Positions 36,401 to 45,125 of a stretch of 64,000 nt of DNA are shown here, piece after piece. The notes beneath the pieces were generated by a model. The model was not told the DNA's origin. It did not search any database and saw only the letters and a program-made list of their open reading frames with translations. Position 1 is the stretch's first letter, and each line of letters begins with the position of its first letter. Origin of the DNA: Dactylis glomerata (Eukaryota > Streptophyta > Magnoliopsida > Poales > Poaceae). The position numbers and the translations under genes are program-made. Location: assembly GCA_007115705.1 (NCBI GenBank), contig QXEO01000238.1:62001-126000 (forward strand). The letters are read 5' to 3'.

Positions 36401-37205
36401 TCTTTTCTTCCAGTTGTTGAATTGTATTGCCATCCTCGAAAGAGTCCACTTCTTGACTTTCCGCTCTATGATATTCAGATGACGATCATCGTCATCTGAA
36501 TCCTCCTCATTTGAATCCTCCTGATTTGGATCCACCTCAGTTCGATCCACCTGTGGCGCCTCTGGTAGGGTAAAATTAACCATGAGCTTCTTCCAAAGAA
36601 TATTCTTCAATCTGTTGCAGACATATTTAGCTGGTTCCGTCTTTGTCTTCTTCCATTCTCGAAGGGTGATCGGAATGTTGTCCCTAACAAGAACTCCGCA
36701 TTGTCTTATAAATTTACTTGCGTGAGCCGCGGGAGCAATCGGTTCGCCATCTTCACCGATTTCTTCTATTCGGTACCTTTCATGTTCTTCCAACCTTCTG
36801 GCCGGACCTCTTCTATTTACAGAAGAGTGGCTCGATCCAGAGGGCTAAAAGAAGAAGGAGCGTTAATATATGTATATACACAAATCAAATAATCCAACTA
36901 TACAACAAATGCTTAATTTATTATTAATACACATCTACCTCGCCGGCGCCTTCTCCCTCATCTCCGGCACCTTCTCCCTCTCCGGCACCTTCTCCTTCAT
37001 CGGTGCCTCCATCCACTCCGGCACCTTCTCCCTCTCTGGCACCTTCTACTTCACCGGTGCCTCCATCCTCTCCGGCACCATCTCTACGATTTCGTTCGTC
37101 TCCCTCACCGGAGTCGTTTAGAAACACCGAGGTGACATCGTCGTTATTATCGCGGATGATGTCCTCGATAATATTTTCCTGGAAGTCGTCTCTTCCGAGA
37201 TCCAT
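33403..37205 (-). pseudogene. CACTA-encoded protein with C-terminal Ulp1-like (C48) cysteine peptidase, one in-frame stop
   Basis: A seven-exon minus-strand model is fully frame-consistent: 37205-36939, 36844-34455, 34370-34197, 34111-34001, 33899-33830, 33730-33632, 33540-33403. All introns are GT-AG, and the total is 1,083 codons. Exon 1 is Asp/Glu/Gly-rich. Exon 2 holds a Lys-rich plant-transposon-type region, then a proline-rich linker near residues 586-625. The C-terminus carries the Ulp1-like triad: His 946 (NYHFILLVIEL), Asp 963 (VLVMDS) and Cys 1015 (NLCGFYVCEF), with Gln 1008 before it. A single TGA at 35374-35372 (about residue 580) splits the protein. Ulp1-type peptidases cleave SUMO or related conjugates, but the role in CACTA elements is not settled. 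No other break was found. Confidence 0.85.
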
Positions 37206-37690
37206 AGTTTCTGCAAAGAATTATTACAAATTATTATAATGATACGGAGACCAAAAAAAAAGGGGGCGTTGGCCGAGCGCCCGAGCGGTGGGGGAAGATT
37301 AGGTCTTCCCTCCCCACCACGCCGGCGCCCGGCCAACGCCCCCATTTTATAACCTAAAAAAATGTAAGACCTAAAAAAATGTTCACGAGTTTGATGCATG
37401 CAAAATCAATATTTGTAGTGTTGTGAGTAAAAATCTCGTGCAAACCCTAAATAACTAAATAATTAATTAAATACCCTATAATGAACTAGAGAAAATTCCT
37501 TATATGACACTACTTGTAAATTATGATTCCTTATATGACACTCAATTTTTTTGCATTCCCTAGATGACACTCGGTGTAAATTTTTTTCTCTCACGGGGGC
37601 TACTTCGATCTGTCTTACACATGCAGATGCATACAGGAATTAAGCTCGATGAATCTCGTTGTATTAAGCTCGATGGATCTCGTTGCGAAG
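37206..37690. other. CACTA intergenic sequence upstream of the Ulp1-fusion gene
   Basis: Immediately upstream of the gene's ATG on the minus strand. It holds a short GC-rich inverted repeat in which GGGGGCGTTGGCC (37261) pairs with GGCCAACGCCCCC (37332), followed by AT-rich sequence. The local promoter of the gene is expected here, but no clear TATA box was picked out. Confidence 0.5.
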
Positions 37691-37985
37691 TCTAGTGCGG
37701 TGTGTCGTGCATAACTAAATAACTAAAAAACTAAAAAAAATAGCTAACTAAATAACTAAATAACTAAAAAAATAGCTAACTAACTAACTAAATAACTAAA
37801 TAACTAAATAACTAAATAATTAAAAAAATAGCTAACTAAATAACTAACTAACTAAAAAAATAGCTAACTAAATAACTAAAAAAACATAACTAAATAACTA
37901 AAAAACTAAAAAAAATCTAAAATAACAAAAATCTAAAATAACTAAAATAATTAAAGTAAAAAAAACCTAGAATAACTAAAAAAAA
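37691..37985. repeat. (TAACTAAA)n low-complexity tract
   Basis: Nearly 300 bases composed of AACTAAATAACTAAA variants and A runs. It is interrupted by GCTAACT blocks, giving an irregular 8-12 base periodicity. It lies between the Ulp1 gene and a GC-rich block. Confidence 0.85.
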
Positions 37986-38290
37986 AAGGTGCTCGAACCT
38001 TGCAGGCGAGCGGCGGGCGGCGCGGGTACGTGCAGTGCGGCGCGGGGGCGAGCGTCGTCGTCGGCGGCGCGGGTCCGGCGTCGTCGGTGGCGAGCGGCGC
38101 GGGGCGAGCGGGCGCGGGCGGGCGCGGGCGCGTCGGTGGCGGCCGGCGCGTCGGTGCAGGCGGGGGCGAGCGGGCGCGGCGCAGCGCAGCGTCGGCGGCG
38201 GAGGCGAGCGGGCGCGGCGCAGCGTCGGCGGCGACGAGTGGGACGCAAAAATCCGGCAGCGTAACGGCGTCCAAGAGAGCTCCTCGCGCG
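37986..38290. promoter_or_regulatory. GC-rich block, possible promoter or 5' leader
   Basis: About 300 bases are extremely rich in GC and CpG (GCGGGCGCGGGC-type runs), sandwiched between two AT-rich repeats. Open frames occur in all directions because stops are absent, so none is called. By position it could be the distal promoter of the minus-strand Ulp1-fusion gene. Confidence 0.3.
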
Positions 38291-38345
38291 GGACTTAGGC
38301 GTTTTGCGATGCGGGAGAGGAAGAAGAAGGGAGTTATAAAGAAAG

Positions 38346-38540
38346 GCCCCTTTAGCACCGGTTCGTGGCTTGAACCGGTGCTAAAGGACCTTTAGCACCG
38401 GTTCAAGCCACCAACCGGTGCTAAAGGTCAGACCTTTAGCACCGGTTGGTGGCTTGAACCGGTGCTAAAGGTTGCTTTCAGGGAACTGCACCGCCACCCC
38501 CTTTAGCACCGGTTTGAGCCACGAACCGGTGCTAAAGGGT
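38346..38540. repeat. Internal cluster of CACTA subterminal motifs
   Basis: Five or more inverted pairs of CTTTAGCACCGGTT with loops such as CGTGGCTTG lie in the middle of the element, more than 5 kb from either terminus. They match the terminal arrays in sequence, and each pair can form a hairpin. Confidence 0.85.
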
Positions 38541-38559
38541 GTTTTAAAATTTTCAGTTG

Positions 38560-39595
38560 TTCCCGCCAAATTCTTTTGATTAGTTATATTTGATTTTCTT
38601 TTTTCTTTTGATTAGTTATATTTGATTTTCTTTTTTCTTTTGATTAGTTATATTTGATTTTCTTTTTCTTTTAATTAGTTATATTTGATTTTCTTTTTCT
38701 TTTGATTAATTATATTTGATTTTCTTTTTCTTTTAATTAGTTATATTTGATTTTCTTTTTTCTTTTGATTAGTTATATTTGATTTTCTTTTTTCTTTTGA
38801 TTAGTTATATTTGATTTTCTTTTTTCTTTTGATTAGTTATATTTGATTTTCTTTTTTCTTTTGATTAGTTATATTTGATTTTCTTTTTTCTTTTGATTAG
38901 TTATATTTGATTTTCTTTTTCTTTTGATTAGTATATTTGATTTCTTTTTTCTTTGATTAGTTATATTTGATTTTCTTTTTCTTTTAATTAGTTAAATTTA
39001 ATTTCTTTTTTCTTTTGATTAGATATATTTGATTTTCTTTTTTCTTTTGATTAGTTATATTTGATTTTCTTTTTTCTTTTGATTAGTTATATTTGATTTT
39101 CTTTTTCTTTTAATTAGTTATATTTGATTTTCTTTTTTCTTTGATTAGTTATATTTGATTTTCTTTTTTCTTTTGATTAGTTATATTTGATTTCTTTTTT
39201 CTTTTGATTAGTTATATTTGATTTTCTTTTTTTTTGATTAGTTATATTTGATTTTCTTTTTTCTTTTGATTAGTTATATTTGATTTTCTTTTTTCTTTTG
39301 ATTAGTTATATTTGATTTTCTTTTTCTTTCAATTAGTTAAATTTAATTTTCTTTTTTCTTTTGATTAGATATATTTGATTTTCTTTTTTCTTTTGATTAG
39401 TTATATTTGATTTTCTTTTTTTTTAATTAGTTATATTTGATTTTCTTTTTTCTTTTGATTAGTTATATTTGATTTTCTTTTTTTTAATTAGTTATATTTG
39501 ATTTTCTTTTTTCTTTTGATTAGTTATATTTGATTTTCTTTTTTTTTGATTAGTTATATTTGATTTTCTTTTTCTTTTAATTAGTTATATTTCCA
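38560..39595. repeat. 31 bp minisatellite, about 33 units, with higher-order period
   Basis: Tandem units of about 30-31 bases are built on TTTTGATTAGTTATATTTGA followed by TTTTCTTTTT. Variants differ mainly in T-run length and in TTTTAATTAG versus TTTTGATTAG. A distinctive variant pair (GTTAAATTTAAT then GATTAGATATATTTG) appears at 38991 and again at 39336, 345 bases apart. This indicates amplification in blocks of about eleven units. Confidence 0.93.
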
Positions 39596-39746
39596 TGAGA
39601 GGAAAAGGGCGGGAAGAAAAGGGCGGAAAGAAAAAGGGCGGGAAAACGATTGAACAGGAAAAGAAGTACATATCTCAACTGAAAATTAAGATACATGGCC
39701 AGATTAAGTCACAATCGGCCGAGCTTGTTTTCGAATGTTGGATGAT

Positions 39747-40274
39747 TCAGTCATAGTCGTGCCTAGCCCTATAAACATCGCCACTGTAGTCGTCGTAGTC
39801 GCCGGTGTCATCGTCGCTGGCATCAGGGTCGCGGTAGTCGAACTTCGACTGGTGAGCACGCGTGGGCTGAGAGTGAGGGTAGCGCAGGCGGGCGCCACGG
39901 TAGGCCATGACGCTCTGGAGAGTCCGGCCGCGCCACCATAGCCGACGGCCGGCCTCGTTGAAGTTTGAACGAGGCGAGCCGTCCTCCTCATGCCTGGCAA
40001 GCGCACTCTCACGCCGATTGATGAAGAAGGCGTCCCAAGTCGGGCTATAGTCGGGATGCCACTGAGGATTCCTTCGCTGCTCTGGCGTGAGCTCGAAGTA
40101 GTAGTGGTTCGTGATGGCCATCTGGCGCGCCACACCTACAGGGACAGGAGGGACCGGTACGCCTCCGACGCTCAGCATCCAGCCGGTGGGGACGCGGTAG
40201 CCCGGCGGGCAGGGGTAGTTTGAGGCGCAAAGCGCCTCCGCCTCCTGGAGGGTTAGAGATACGATGGAAGCCAT
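39747..40274 (-). CDS. Uncharacterised 175-residue ORF carried inside the CACTA element
   Basis: An open frame runs from ATG at 40274 to a stop at 39747. It is Pro/Gly-rich at the N-terminus (NYPCPPGYRVPTGWMLSVGG). It then has an aromatic-rich core (NHYYFELTPEQRRNPQWHPD, WDAFFINRRES) and ends in an acidic Asp/Tyr tail (DASDDDTGDYDDYSG). An upstream in-frame ATG at 40334 would add 20 residues, but the downstream ATG is the more likely start. No domain is recognised. The frame is intact while both neighbours are broken. G-rich GGCGGGAA repeats flank it on both sides. I recall similar frames in other cereal CACTA elements, but this is memory and not a search. Confidence 0.55.
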   Translation of the reverse strand: MASIVSLTLQEAEALCASNYPCPPGYRVPTGWMLSVGGVPVPPVPVGVARQMAITNHYYFELTPEQRRNPQWHPDYSPTWDAFFINRRESALARHEEDGSPRSNFNEAGRRLWWRGRTLQSVMAYRGARLRYPHSQPTRAHQSKFDYRDPDASDDDTGDYDDYSGDVYRARHDYD

Positions 40275-40363
40275 GGAAGAGAGTGATGAGGTTTGCAGAT
40301 ATGAGTCTAGATGTGATATGTAAATGGAGGCCAAGCCTACATATATATAGTGAAAAATGGCGG

Positions 40364-40640
40364 GAAGACGGAGGCGGGAAGTGGTCGAAAGCGCGGGAAG
40401 AAAATAGGCGGGAACACAGTGGCGCGGGGAACCATCTAACCTTTAGTCCCGGCTAGTGGGTACAACCGGGACTAAAAGGTGGTTTTTGTGTCATCTAACA
40501 AAACTGTCGGTGGGATAAGGACGTGTGGGAAACCTTTAGTCCCGGTTGGTGGGTGCAACCGAGACTAAAGATATCGGTAGGATAAGGTCGCATGGGTGGA
40601 TGCACTGCTCGATGAGATAAGGACGCGTGGGTGGACGCAC
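40364..40640. repeat. GGCGGGAA repeats and a second subterminal motif type (TTTAGTCCCGGTT)
   Basis: GGCGGGAAGA-type repeats (40364-40430) are followed by inverted pairs of TTTAGTCCCGG with loops like TTGGTGGGTGC (40441-40478, 40531-40568). AGTCCCGGTT is a subterminal motif of a different CACTA subfamily from the AGCACCGGTT at the element's ends. Confidence 0.75.
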
Positions 40641-40965
40641 GATGCCCCTGTCGGAGGTAGGGAGAGTGAAAGACTCCATCTCCTCTAAGAATGTTGGGTA
40701 AATTATTGGGAAATCTCCCGTGGCGGAGCTTCTCACAGATATCGTTGGTGCTCACGCCCTACGATATCTTTGGAAGCTCCGCCTCGAAAATTTTTCCCTC
40801 ATACAATAACATCATTACACAAAAAATAAATGGGAAAGTGATTTCCATATTGAGATACACAAGTTATGATCCCTATCTAGTCTTCTGAGTTTTCTTTTTG
40901 TGTTTCCCTTTCTTCTGATTTTTTGTCTTGGAGGCCATGAACCTCCCTTCGCGTATCTCCCTTGA
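40641..40965. other. CACTA intergenic stretch downstream of the transposase
   Basis: Between the transposase remnant and the motif cluster. Overlapping small frames have no recognisable domains. It probably contains the 3' UTR of the transposase gene. Nothing else is seen. Confidence 0.45.
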
Positions 40966-43520
40966 TTAGGATCGCTTCGGTCGTAACCATGGAGTATGTT
41001 CACCATTTAACGCGATGATTGGGTCAATATTCACTCTGAAGGGCGGAATTTCATCAAACTTAATATAATCTTCTGACATGTCTGTCTTATCCTCAACTCC
41101 CACGATGTTTCTTTTCCCTGAAAGAACTATGTGACGCTTTGGCTCGTCGTATGATGTATTCATTGTCTTATCTTTTCTTTTTTTTGGTTTGGAGGACATG
41201 TCATAAATCTCTCGAAGGGGAACATGTTGTGTAGAAATACAGGACCGAGAATGGCAATCTCTTCGACAAGGTGAACCAGGAGATGCGTCATAATATTAAA
41301 GAAGGATGGCGGGAACACCAACTCAAAACTAACAAGACATTGGGCCACATCCTTCTGTAACCTTGGTAGCATATCTGGATTGATTACCTTCTGAGATATT
41401 GCATTGAGGAATGCACATAGCTTAACAATGGGTACGCGGACATTTTCCGGTAGAAGCCCCCTTAATGCAACTGGAAGCAACTGCGTCATAATCACGTGAC
41501 AGTCATGAGACTTCAGGTTTTGGAATTTTTTCTCTGTCATATTTATTATTCCCTTTATATTTGACGAGAAGCCAGACGGCACTTTAATACTTGAAAGGAC
41601 ATCAAAAAAGATTTCCTTCTCTGCTTTTGTAAGAGCGTAGCTGGCAGGACTTAAGTGACGCCCTTTATCCGTCTTGCTCTGTGGATGCATGTTGTTTGGG
41701 TCTTTCATACGTTGTTGATCCTCCCGTGCTTCTGATGTATCTTTTGTTTTTCCATACACGCCCAGAAAGCCTAGCAGGTTCACGCAAACATTCTTCGTAA
41801 CGTGCATCACGTCGATTGAAGAGCGAACCTCTAGGTGTTTCCAATACTCAAGCTCCCAAAATATAGATTTCTTCTTCCACATGGGTGCGTGTCCGGTAGC
41901 GACATCATTTGGAACAGATTGACCGCCAGGACCCTTTCCAAAGATTACTTCTAGGTCCCTGACCATATCAAATAAATCATCACCAGTACGGAGATCAGGC
42001 TTTTGCCGGTGATCTGCCACACCTCTAAAATGCTTGCCTTTCTTTCTTACGGAATGCGTGGTCGTAAGAAATCGACGATGCCCCAAGTACACAATCTTCT
42101 TGCATTTTTCCAAATATATAGCGTCAGTCTTATCTAAACAGTGCGTGCATGCATTGTATCCCTTGTTTGTTTGTCCTGAAAGGTTACTAAGAGCAGGCCA
42201 ATCATTGATGGTTACGAAAAGCAACGCTCGTAGGTCAAACGACTCCTGTTTGTGCTCATCCCATGCACGTACACCTGGTTTGGTCCATAACTGTAAGAGT
42301 TCATCAACTAATGGTCTTAGATACACATCAATGTCATTGCCGGGTTGCTTCGGACCTTGGATGAGCACTGGCATCATAATGAACTTCCGCTTCATGCACA
42401 ACCAAGGAGGAAGGTTATAGATACATAGAGTTACAGGCCAGGTGCTATGACTGCAGCTCTGCTCCCCAAAAGGATTCATGCCATCTGTACTCAGACCAAA
42501 CCTTAAGTTCCTTGCGTCGCCTGCAAAGTCTGGGTAGTCTCTCTCAATTTTTCTCCACTGCGACCCATCAGCGGGGTGTCTCAGCATCGCGTCTTTCTTA
42601 CGGTCTTCTTTGTGCCATCGTAACAACCTGGCATGCTCTTTGTTTCTAAACAGACGTTTCAACCGTGGTATTATAGGAGCATACCACATGACCTTGGCAG
42701 GAACCCTCTTTCTGGGGGGCTCGCCATCAACATCACCAGGGTCATCTCGTCTGATCTTATATCGCAGTGCAGTGCATACCGGGCATGCTTCCAAATTCTC
42801 GTACTCCTCACCGCGGTAGAGGATGCAGTCATTAATGCATGCATGAATCTTCTGAACCTCTAATCCTAGAGGGCAGAGAACCTTCTTTGCTTCGTACGTA
42901 CTGTCAGGCAATTCATTATCCTTTGGAAGCTTCTTCTTCATTATTTTCAGTAATTTCTCAAATCCCTTATCAGATAAACCAGTCTCTGCCTTCCATTGCA
43001 GCAACTCCAGTGTGGTACCGAGCTTTGTGTTCCCATCTTCACAGTCTGGGTACAACTTCTTTTTGTGATCCTCTAACATACCTTTTAACTTCCGCTTCTC
43101 ATTCACACTTTCTGCTTCTCTGTGTGCATCTACGATGGCCCGACGAAGATCATCATCAGGCTCATCTGATGCCTCTACATCTTCAGCTTCTCCTGTCCCT
43201 TCAGCTTCAGCTTCCCCCGTTGCAGTATCACCATATTCAGGGTACATATCATCATCCTCTTCTTCTTCATTGTCTTCCATTATAACCCCTCTTTCTCCGT
43301 GCTTGGTCCAACAATTATAGCTAGGCATGAAACCTTTCCGAAGCAGGTGGGCGTGAATGATTTTCCAGGAAGAGTACTCCTTCTTGTTCCCACAGTCAAC
43401 ACATGGACAACACAAAAAACCATTCTGAATATTTGCCCGAGCCACATCGCCAAAATTACGAAGACCTTCAATGAACTCGGAAGTGCGTCGGTCACCGTAC
43501 ATCCATTGTCGTTGGTTCAT
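40966..43520 (-). pseudogene. CACTA TNP2-type transposase, C-terminal deletion
   Basis: The ATG at 43520 directly follows an acceptor (GACGCAG) and starts MNQRQWMYGDRRTSEF, the transposase-associated domain with its Cys pairs (CCPCVDCGNKK). Then come an acidic region (residues 82-125) and the Transposase_21 core with STDGMNPFG (Asp 346) and PGNDIDVYLRPLVDEL (Asp 395, 397). The start of DUF4218 follows (MTHLLVHLVEEI...FPFERFM). The frame then breaks: 13 unrelated residues and a stop at 41160. In another frame the normal C-terminal tail resumes (KRHIVLSGKRNIVGVEDKTD, 41150-40966). The rest of DUF4218 and DUF4216 is missing, so this copy should not make a full transposase. Confidence 0.88.
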
Positions 43521-43854
43521 CTGCGTCATATAATTAGGTTTACTAATACTATTACCGAACATCATAAATAGTAAAATGACGAAACATGCATTTGTATCAA
43601 TGACAAATAAAAGAATAGAGTTGCTAACCTCGATCGAGGAGGAAAGAACGAGGAGAAGACCTAAGTATCGCTCGGGCACCTCATATCATCTTTATTTTGT
43701 GTGAGCTTAAGTTGGTTCATGCTTTTAGGCATTTCATCAAACACCTCTTGTGCATAGGGGAAAAAACCAAACTAGCACACCCCCTCTCACACCTTCCAAA
43801 GGAAAAAAAACAGAGGAGAAGACTGGTGGGCGGCTGTATTTATAGGCAGGGCCT
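43521..43854 (-). promoter_or_regulatory. 5' region of the CACTA transposase gene
   Basis: Lies between the right subterminal repeats and the transposase start. An intron ending at 43521 is likely, because the upstream open frame is not transposase-like and the ATG abuts a good AG acceptor. The promoter is expected between here and the terminus, as in other CACTA elements. TATTTATAGG, the complement of CCTATAAATA, occurs at 43838 and fits a TATA box for leftward transcription. Confidence 0.45.
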
Positions 43855-44086
43855 CTAGCACCGGTCCGTGTCCAGAACCGGTGCAAAAGGGTGTCCATTA
43901 GCACCGGTTCGTGCCACGAACCGGTGCTAATGGTTCCTAACAAACCGGTTCTAGAGCTCCACGGGCTCAATTTAGCTCTCTGGCAGCTCGAACCGGTGCT
44001 AAAGAACCTCTTTAGTCTGGGTTCGTAAGCCAACCGGTGCAAATGCCGTTTGGAGCAAAAAACGAAAGCCCTATTTTCTACTAGTG
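43855..44086. repeat. CACTA right TIR and subterminal repeats
   Basis: Inverted and direct AGCACCGGT motifs (43857 to 44035) are followed by the terminus CTATTTTCTACTAGTG. The motif spacing mirrors the left end. Confidence 0.85.
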
Positions 44087-44236
44087 TATAGACTAAATTA
44101 TGGTATAATAAAATTTTGTTTAAACTTTTTATCTACAGTAACTATCTATAGTAATTAATTATAGCACATAATATGGTACTTATGCCACAGTGCCTTGACT
44201 TTTATACCTTCTTTTCCCTGACTTTACTTTCCAATG

Positions 44237-44647
44237 TTAGAGGAGCCGGTTCCGTTCTGTAGCTAGCTCAGCGACACTCCACCCTGGTCCGGCAGAGATT
44301 TCCTCCAGTAACTCACAGATTCTAGGGCCATATGTGTGACATGACACAACAGAAAGGCATCTGGAGGGATGGTCTAGCAGTGCAGCTATACATGCCAGCC
44401 GTTTGGATATAGCTATGTGACGGTCTATCTGCAATGCGTCGCTGACCACCTCTTCCGCACTGTGTTTATTAACAAAATTTATTTTGTAATTTAATTCGCA
44501 AGGTGAGAGGGAAAATTTGAACGAATTATGGTAACATTCTTGTAATAAACGTGCAATATTTTGTGGGAGCAATGAAGGAAATATCTGTACATACATGTAC
44601 GGTCTTTTTTGCTGCCCGGATAATTCTGGTTTGAGCAAAATAATCAA
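44237..44647 (-). CDS. Hypothetical 136-residue open frame, origin unknown
   Basis: A minus-strand open frame contains passages that look protein-like (SAEEVVSDALQIDRHIAISK, ICELLEEISAGPGWSVAELA). It begins in AT-rich sequence with an atypical N-terminus, so if real it is probably an internal or last exon. No domain is recognised and no splice context could be fixed. It may be a remnant of a host gene split by the CACTA, LINE and MITE insertions around it. Chance openness is possible. Confidence 0.3.
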   Translation of the reverse strand: MIILLKPELSGQQKRPYMYVQIFPSLLPQNIARLLQECYHNSFKFSLSPCELNYKINFVNKHSAEEVVSDALQIDRHIAISKRLACIAALLDHPSRCLSVVSCHTYGPRICELLEEISAGPGWSVAELATERNRLL

Positions 44648-44697
44648 ATATTTATCTGACTAACATGAGCATAAGGTTTGATGAAGGAAAAGTCCTA

Positions 44698-44779
44698 CTT
44701 CCTCCGATCCATATTACTTGTCGCGGATTTAGTATAAAGTTGTGCTAAATCAGCGATAAGTAATATGGGTCAGAGGGAG
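44698..44779. mobile_element. Stowaway MITE, 82 bp
   Basis: Begins CTTCCTCCGATCCATATTAC, ends GTAATATGGGTCAGAGGGAG, and is flanked by TA on both sides. The two halves are near-perfect inverted repeats, so the element is almost a pure hairpin. Confidence 0.9.
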
Positions 44780-45125
44780 TAATTAAACCTTAAACTTGTA
44801 GGGGTTAGCTAAGTTGAACCTCAAACTTTCAATTCCTAAGATTATCATGCTCAATTTTTGAATCCCGATCTATTTTGAATCCCAGATCCACTTGATCAAG
44901 TCAACGGGTATTTACCGAGAAGATGGAGAGCCTTGTTGGAACTATGTCGCGCAACAGCAACGCACCTCCTAGTGTAGTGCTATCCGTGGACTCGAACATG
45001 GACACGGTCGGTAGTACTATCCGTGGACCGGGTCAGCGACACGCCACAAGGTTTCCTCGCCGCACTCCTCCTTGACCAGTATGTTTCATTAAAGAGTGAA
45101 CAACACTTGCCGCGATGTCACAAAG
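44780..45125. other. Flank between the MITE and the LINE
   Basis: No gene is assigned. A plus-strand frame near 44922-45076 (MESLVGTMSRNSNAPPSVVL) contains an internal repeat in which GTAGTGCTATCCGTGGAC recurs as GTAGTACTATCCGTGGAC. The first copy of the 25-base LINE-junction repeat is at 45085-45109. Confidence 0.5.

Larger units (their letters stand above)
32947..44086 (-). mobile_element. CACTA (En/Spm) DNA transposon, 11,140 bp
   Basis: The left end reads CACTAGTGGAAATCGGGGAA. The right end, reverse-complemented, reads CACTAGTAGAAAATAGGGCT. The flanks are TAT at 32944-32946 and TAT at 44087-44089, the 3 bp target duplication typical of CACTA elements. Subterminal clusters of TTTAGCACCGGTT motifs in both orientations lie inside each end. 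The cargo is a TNP2-type transposase and a Ulp1-fusion gene, both on the minus strand and both broken. It is potentially mobile only if a related element supplies transposase. Confidence 0.95.

Noticed and set aside
37989..38395. Four Arg/Gly/Ala-rich frames around the GC-rich CACTA block
   Set aside because: Composition artefact of a CpG-rich repeat-like stretch. All frames are open at once.
38560..39595. CRISPR-like appearance of regular short repeats
   Set aside because: Units are contiguous variants without unique spacers, in a plant transposon. It is a minisatellite.
42034..42420. Plus-strand 128-codon frame inside the transposase
   Set aside because: Antisense shadow of the TNP2 gene, whose minus-strand frame carries the recognisable domains.
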